A stretch of 64,000 nt of DNA from NCBI GenBank assembly GCA_022496185.1, contig WTXG01000021.1, forward strand, positions 248,001 through 312,000, written 5' to 3'. The position numbers were made by a program, and so were the translations under genes. How positions within the stretch are numbered: position 1 is the first letter of the stretch; each line of letters begins with the position of its first letter. Origin of the DNA: Multifurca ochricompacta (Eukaryota > Basidiomycota > Agaricomycetes > Russulales > Russulaceae). Of the stretch, positions 58,703 through 64,000 are shown piece after piece. The notes beneath the pieces are model-generated. The model searched no databases, was not told where the DNA came from, and was given only the letters and a program-made list of their open reading frames with translations.

Positions 58703-59100
58703 TCAAGTCTTCTTGCAAGACGGCGCGCGGTTCCGGGTGCGGCGTGAATCTTGTGAGCTTGTTCGGTCGGATGCAATCTTCTGGACTGTTATTTCTATTT
58801 GCTTTCGTGTGGCGGTTACGGCCTGCTGGGTTACGTCCAAGTCGTTAGTCGCGGTGCGGAATCTCGTCACCTCAGCCCAGACCCCAGGGTCGCGAAGGTC
58901 ATCCAGCGCGGTGTTGATCCACTCGGTGTAGAGCGTCGTGGGTCTCGTTGGTGATTCTTGGCGTGGAGGGCGAAATGAGTTCTTTGCCATGGCGAGATAT
59001 CGATGCGCCTTGTCTAGGTCGTTGGTTGTCGTGCGGAGTCTTGTCGCTTCGGCTCAAGCTCTCAGATCGCGTAAGTCGTCGAGTGCGGTGTTGACCAGTT
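58703..59100 (-). pseudogene. duplicated gag-like segment in the chromodomain element
   Basis: On the minus strand two copies of a NTALDDLRD...AEATRLRT/AEVTRFRT...TNDLD module (about 30 residues) lie in tandem, near 59100-59000 and 58930-58830, separated by MAKNSFRPP. Looks like the N-terminal part of a gypsy Gag, duplicated; no full frame remains. Confidence 0.5.
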
Positions 59101-59776
59101 CGGTGTGAGGCATCTCCGTATCGAAGAGTCGCTGTTGGAAGCGCAAAATCGGAGGATTGGGACGTGGTGGGGTTCGAGAGTGGTTTCTAGCGTGGAGCGT
59201 GATGGCGAAGAGTGGCTGGTTCTCGCTCATCGTGGCGAGAACCTGGGGGTTACGTTGTCGGTAGTTAAAGCTTACGAACCTGGCATGCAAGATGCAACCT
59301 TCATTACTCCTGATGCATCGGTGTTGGTAGTGCATCGAGTGGACATGGTTTCGGACGAATGGCGGCCCAGGGTGGATGTACCTATGAAGATCTATGTCGA
59401 CTGACACAGCTGCGAGGGACGGCAAGGTGGGAATTCGGGTCGGTATTCGACTTCTTGGGTCGTCATTGGACTGTGTAGCGTGTATGCGTCAGGCTTGTTC
59501 TTCTGTCAAGCGCGTTCCGACTTCTTGTAACGATCGGGTCTTCATTCGGTGGTGCTGGTGTGGGAGGCGGCGTCGGTGCTGCTGAGATGCGCCGGATTTG
59601 GGTTTCATTGTCGGTCGAGGTGTTGGTGGCGAGAGTCTTTGGAGTCGACATTCTAGGTGTTCGGCAGGTCTGATGGATGTTCTGAGCGGAAGGGTGAGCG
59701 AAGTTCTTGATGTGTGCCAGGGTAGAGCGAATTTCTGGGGAAACGCTGAGTCACAGATGGAATAATTACCCCCCTC

Positions 59777-59974
59777 CTAAGGCTTGCGGCGTCCTCGACG
59801 CATCGATGTCGGAGCGGCAGGCGTCCAAGAGTCATTGCTCGAAGGGTAACCTTTCCAGTCGGCTAAGAACTGCAGTGTGTTCGCATGGCCATGATATCGA
59901 TGCCTGATAAGGCGTTCTACTTCATATTCTTCTTCGCTGTTGACAAGACTAGATGGTGGGCGTGTGTAGTTCAC
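59777..59974 (-). pseudogene. chromodomain (C-terminus of a chromovirus integrase)
   Basis: The minus-strand frame contains EEEYEVERLIRHRY and LQFLADWKGYPSSNDSWTPA, the chromodomain pattern (Glu-rich start, aromatic cage W-K-G-Y-P, SW.P). In chromoviruses this module follows the integrase and guides insertion. The integrase core itself is not found upstream. Confidence 0.8.
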
Positions 59975-61305
59975 TCAGTGGGCTTCTGTTTCATGATAGG
60001 GTGATAAGGGGTTCACATGATATCTGTTGTATATCTTCATGTGGGCTGGCAAGTTTAATCGGCAGGCAGTTGCATGTATCTGATCTTTCATTGTGAATGG
60101 TCCAACTCGGCGTGGTGCCAGCTTGGAAGAAGGAGAATGCGTTTTGAAGTGTTTTCCTTTGAGCTAGTCTTGTCTTCCCACGGCAAACTCCGGTCGGTTT
60201 CGGCGGTGGGTCACTCTGCGGAAGTGCTTGTTCCGTTCTCTATTGTGTGGCTGGGCCATTGATGTTCCCTTCCCTCGTCAAGGCAAGGACGTGGGCAATT
60301 CAAGACCTTTTGTTCTGGATAGTCGTGATCTGGTTATTCAAGAAACAGTGAAGCTCCACATGCGTCCACCATTGGTCGGCATCGCTGCGATTCTCGTTCA
60401 AGGACGGAGGAGGAATGCCTTCCTTCCTTCCTTTCATTATTCGTGGCTGTTGCGCAAGGATTGGTGCTGGTGGAGGCTACAGTCTTCCTTGGCCTTCTGG
60501 TGGGTTCTGTGGTGGTCCGAAGTGGTTCCCGAATGATGCCAGCCGGATTCGCGTTGGCTGCGTCGTTAGTGTCGCGGCGGTCATTGTCATGCCGCGTTCA
60601 GGAAACGTTCCGAACAACGATTGATCTATTCGAGTGGGGAGTTGTGGAATCGGTCTCTAGGTGAGTTTAGTTCTGTTCCTTTCTAGGCAATTCTAATTGC
60701 TTCGAGTTGTCTTCTTTAGATGTGCAGCGATGTTATCGATGGTGCGGGCTCGGGATGTCAAACCGGGACTTCGGGGTCGCGGTGTCAAGTTTCTTTTCGA
60801 TGGATTCGATGGTCTCTTCGTGAAGTAAGCTTGCCTCAAGTCGGGGTTCAAGGATTCTGGGTTCACAGGTCCGTTACTCTGGACACTGTCGGTCAGGGAT
60901 TGCTGACGAGCAATGTAAGGCGGTTTCGGTTTTCAGGTGGTATGTCTTCAGTTTCTGTTTGGGGAGTCCTCTTGCAAGAACTATAAGTCGGTTGTGGGAT
61001 TCGATTGGAGCGTTATCATGCTCCGAGGTTGGGTTCGGTGTCAAAGCAAGGGACGCGTCGTCGTCGCCTTGCGGGTTCAGTGAGTCGTTTCTTTTCTCAG
61101 GTTCTGACTCTTCTATCAGGTTTCGATGTCGAGGTCGGTCTTCAAGAGACGTATCCTTCAAGGTCGGGGTTCGGGGTTCTTGCGCGGTCGTCGCGACTTT
61201 TCTGGGTTTCGTACAAGGGACGACTCGTCACCTTGCAGTTCTGGTCCGGCAATCAGGATCACTGGCATTCGGGGTCCATTCGGTGGTCTACCTCAACCAC
61301 AATCA

Positions 61306-61560
61306 AGCCGCGGTCAGTACCTCGACCACAGCAAATCAATAAACGATCAAACGTGATCGAGTCAAACTATCAAGGTCGCAACCAAGACAGAATCTGGCAG
61401 TCAAGATCAAGACGATGATCAAGACAGATCGAAGGAGTCAGGCCGCGGTCACTACGTCGACCACGACGGATCAAGGAGTCAAGCCGCGGTCAGTACGTCG
61501 ACCACGACAAAGCAAGGAATCGAAGCCGCGGTCAGTACGTCGACCGCGACGAATCAAGGG
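61306..61560. repeat. degenerate tandem repeat with GCCGCGGTCAGTACGTCGAC core
   Basis: Four copies of the core at about 61308, 61440, 61482 and 61527, the last three spaced about 42-45 nt. Each carries a SacII-like and a GTCGAC site. Lies next to the 5' LTR of the chromodomain element (leader on the minus strand). Confidence 0.75.
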
Positions 61561-61748
61561 GATCAATACGGATTGGAGTCAAGTTATCAAGGTCAAGACG
61601 ATGACCAGGATAAGTCAGGTCACCAGGATCAAGATGGATCGAGTTCCGGTGTCGGAGTGAGGGACGCGTCGTCGTCGCCTCACGCGTTCGGTAAGTCGTT
61701 CGTTGGTTTCGGTTAAGTCTGTTCTAAGTTCGATTAAGTCTGTTCTAA

Positions 61749-62266
61749 TGTCACAGTTAGGTGCGGAACTGTGTCGGGGATCGTGTGGGAGCTAGCCTCC
61801 CAAGTCGCGTCAAGATAAGTCAAGGCTCTAGGTCACAGCAAAGTCAAGTTCTGGTCAAGCCCATGATGAAGTCAGAGGGCACGCGCGTGAGATTCGAGGT
61901 CGACGGCAGAGACTCTAAGTCCTGCAACAAGTTCAAGATGATGAAGGCTCTCCAAGTCACATCTTGGAGAGTTCAAGTGGGGCTCTAACTGAGAGGATTC
62001 AAGGATTTCCGAAGCACCTCTGATTGAATACAAGAGAACAGACTTCGTCTGTCTCTCTACTCTAGTAGGTCTTTAAATACATGTAGAACTAGCTATGTCA
62101 TAGTAAATAGAAGGTTCTAGGACTATGACATAGTATCTAAATAGTTGTGCAGTAGAATGAGCTAGAATTAAGGAGAATTAGGAGGGGTTAGGCCCTCAGT
62201 AAGCCAAAACACCGGTGAAACACAATGTCAAGTCATTAGTAACGTCGCAGGGAGAATTCTGTCACA
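61749..62266 (-). repeat. 5' LTR of the chromodomain element
   Basis: 518 bp; on the minus strand TGTGACAGAATTC to CTAACTGTGACA. Hairpin ACAGAC-TTC-GTCTGT at 62038-62052. Confidence 0.9.
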
Positions 62267-64000
62267 CCGAGAGCGTATTCACCAAGTATTGGACATTCTG
62301 CACAAACATGATCTATACCTCAAACCAGCCAAGTGCTCATTTGAACAACGAAGCATAGAGTACCTGGGGGTTATCCTGGAAGGAGGACGGGTTCGGATGG
62401 ATCCAGTAAAAGTGCAAGGGATTCGGGAATGGCCCGTACCCACGTGTATCAAGGATGTGTGATCCTTCATCGGATTCTGCAATTTCTACCGACGATTTGT
62501 ACAAGGATTCTCGGGTATGGCCCAACCACTGAATAGGCTGTTAAAGAAGGATACACCCTGGCACTGGGGAGATGAACAACAACAAGCCTTTGAACAAATC
62601 CGAGACATTGTAGGCTCAGAACCAGTTCTTCTGCAACCAGACCTGGAAAGACCCTTTGAACTCGAAGTAGACGCATCGCGTTTTGCAAACGGAGCCATAC
62701 TAAACCAACGGGATGTGACAGGATTGCTTCATCCAGTCGCCTTTTACTCCGAAACATTCTCACCAGCAGAACGGAATTATGACATTTGGGACAGAGAACT
62801 GCTCGCCATTGTGAAAGCACTACGACATTGGCGACTGTATCTAGCAGGAACTCCCCATAAAACCATTATCCACACTGATCACTCCAACCTCTTATATTGG
62901 AAGGAACCCCACAAGATTAGTCGACGGGTTGCCCGTGAAGTCCTGGAACTGGAGGAATATAACTTCGTGCTGAAACATATTGCAGGAAGTCGCAATGCAC
63001 GCGCAGATGCCTTGTCGCGACGGCCTGACTGGAACAGTGGCGAAGAAGACAATAATGATATCACGGTCCTGCCCGAAGAGGTTTTTGCAAAGACCGCCAT
63101 CGTGAGCCTCCATGACATGGACCTATGGGCTCAAGTGTCACAAAATATGAACCAACACCTATGCAAGTCATGGGCAGATGCACATAATCTGAAGAAGATC
63201 GACGGTCTTTGGTGGAAGGACGGGGATCGACTCGTTGTCACCGGTGGCGACAACATTAAGAGGGGGGTGATCCATTTTCACCACAACCTCCCTTCTGCGG
63301 GCCACCCTGGCATTGCCAACACATATGCCCTGGCCAAACGAGACTACTGGTGGCCAGACATGAAGAAGGATGTGGAAAACTATGTGAAAGGATGCGCGGA
63401 CTGCCAAGCCAACAAAGTAAACACACACCCGCACCCACCAGCACCATTCCCGATCACACCTACGGCCGCATTACCATTCCAGACCATTGCGATGGACTTT
63501 ATAGTCAAACTCCCCACCTCCAGAGGATTCGACTCTATCTTGACCATCACCGACCATGATTGCTCTAAAGCGGCACTGTTCATACCCTGTAATGAATCCG
63601 TCACAGCAGAAGGCGTAGCCAAACTTTACCTGGATCACGTCTACAGACACTATGGCCTCCCAGAGAAGATCATCTCTGACTGCGACCCACGCTTCACCTC
63701 CACCTTTGCCAGGGCGCTCTGTAAGACCTTGGACATCACCCAGAATATTTCGACTGCCTATCACCCACAGACTGATGGACAATCAGAAAGGACGAACCAA
63801 TGGCTAGAACAATATCTTCGGTTCTGGTGCAATGGACAGCAGGACGACTGGGCTGACTGGTTAGCAATGGCAGAGTTTGCACACAACTCATGGCCCAACG
63901 GAACCACCAAGACCCCTCCATTCTCACTTATCATGGGATGGACGCCAAGGACCAACTGGACCAAGAAACCCACAAACGTCCCATTGGCTGCGCAGCGTAT

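Larger units (their letters stand above)
58043..62266 (-). mobile_element. LTR element with chromodomain remnant, TSD ccgag, internally rearranged
   Basis: 4224 bp. LTRs 58043-58558 and 61749-62266 (516 and 518 bp) differ by one substitution and two one-base gaps by eye. TSD ccgag at 58038-58042 and 62267-62271. A purine tract (GAAGGGGTAA on the minus strand) abuts the 58558 end, and a chromodomain reads on the minus strand, so the element is minus-oriented. No protease, RT or integrase core is visible, so it should depend on an autonomous relative. Confidence 0.87.
54742..64000 (+). mobile_element. Ty3/gypsy element B2, youngest gypsy copy, runs off the window
   Basis: 5' LTR 54742-55334, gag, -1 site, pol through integrase up to the window end. 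It inserted into gypsy B gag (left TSD candidate cctgc, 54737-54741). Interrupted by a chromodomain-type element at 58043-62266. Unlike A and B it keeps CGA codons but shows many one-base deletions between 55.3 and 57.8 kb. Confidence 0.9.
56830..64000 (+). pseudogene. gypsy B2 pol, interrupted and partial at the window end
   Basis: Protease LIDSGATDNFIS near 56963. [17 protein letters not shown] near 57790 and [12 protein letters not shown] near 57983, then an insertion at 58043. RT resumes at 62267 with HQVLDILHKHDLYLKPAKC. RNase H FELEVDASRFANGAIL near 62653; integrase H2C2 finger near 63270-63405. Core: MDFIVKLPTSRGFDSI with D, ISDCDPRFTSTF with D and QSERTNQWLEQYL with E. One TGA at 62460-62462. 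From 62463 to the end the frame is open and well conserved. Confidence 0.88.

Noticed and set aside
61415..61988. + strand open frames with SerThr/Arg repeats
   Set aside because: They translate the tandem repeat and the LTR; the same LTR frame occurs at both ends of the element.

Overview
The window looks like nuclear DNA of a filamentous basidiomycete, most likely an agaricomycete. The host genes are compact and full of short GT-AG introns of about 50-60 nt. The proteins are fungal/eukaryotic (RAD16, CDC14, uroporphyrinogen decarboxylase, cap-binding protein CBP80, TTI2, TAD2, prolyl oligopeptidase). The right half is packed with Ty1/copia and Ty3/gypsy LTR retrotransposons. Species cannot be fixed from sequence alone; a Ceratobasidiaceae-type genome is only a guess.

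Layout. Positions 1 to about 35.2 kb are gene-dense, with 13 host genes: LIM-domain-binding protein C-terminus (+), PNUTS-like PP1 regulator (-), HMG-box protein (+), a broken WW-domain gene (+), RAD16 repair helicase (+), TTI2 (+), amidase (+), HEM12 (+), CDC14 (-), CBP80 (-), PPR-like mitochondrial protein (+), mitochondrial IF-3 (-), TAD2 (+), prolyl oligopeptidase (-). They form no evident cluster; they are housekeeping genes of nucleus, cytoplasm and mitochondrion. Several carry apparent one-base deletions, even in normally essential genes, which suggests consensus errors in this assembly.

From about 35.4 kb to the end there are no host genes. The region is a nest of retrotransposons that can be dated relative to one another because most insertions are bounded by exact 5-bp target-site duplications (TSDs). 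An old copia element (gag at 36.6 kb, protease/integrase at 44.3 kb) is split by a solo LTR (TSD tgagg). That LTR is split by a gypsy solo LTR (TSD attcg), which is split by a complete young copia element with an intact 1352-codon gag-pol (TSD acggg). The old copia integrase is cut at 45357 by gypsy element A, whose own 5' LTR, gag and reverse transcriptase each carry a further solo LTR (TSDs acatg, acttc, tttgg). Element A integrase is cut at 52160 by gypsy B. Gypsy B gag holds a solo LTR (TSD ggcca) and is cut at 54742 by gypsy B2, which runs off the window. B2 reverse transcriptase is interrupted by a 4.2-kb chromodomain-type element with near-identical LTRs (TSD ccgag).

The older gypsy copies A and B are inactivated mainly by CGA-to-TGA stops, whereas B2 keeps CGA at the same codons. 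Copies A and B2 share a gag stop placed directly after a GGATTTT heptamer with pol in the -1 frame, a candidate programmed frameshift. I did not find a defence system, biosynthetic cluster, CRISPR array or RNA gene.
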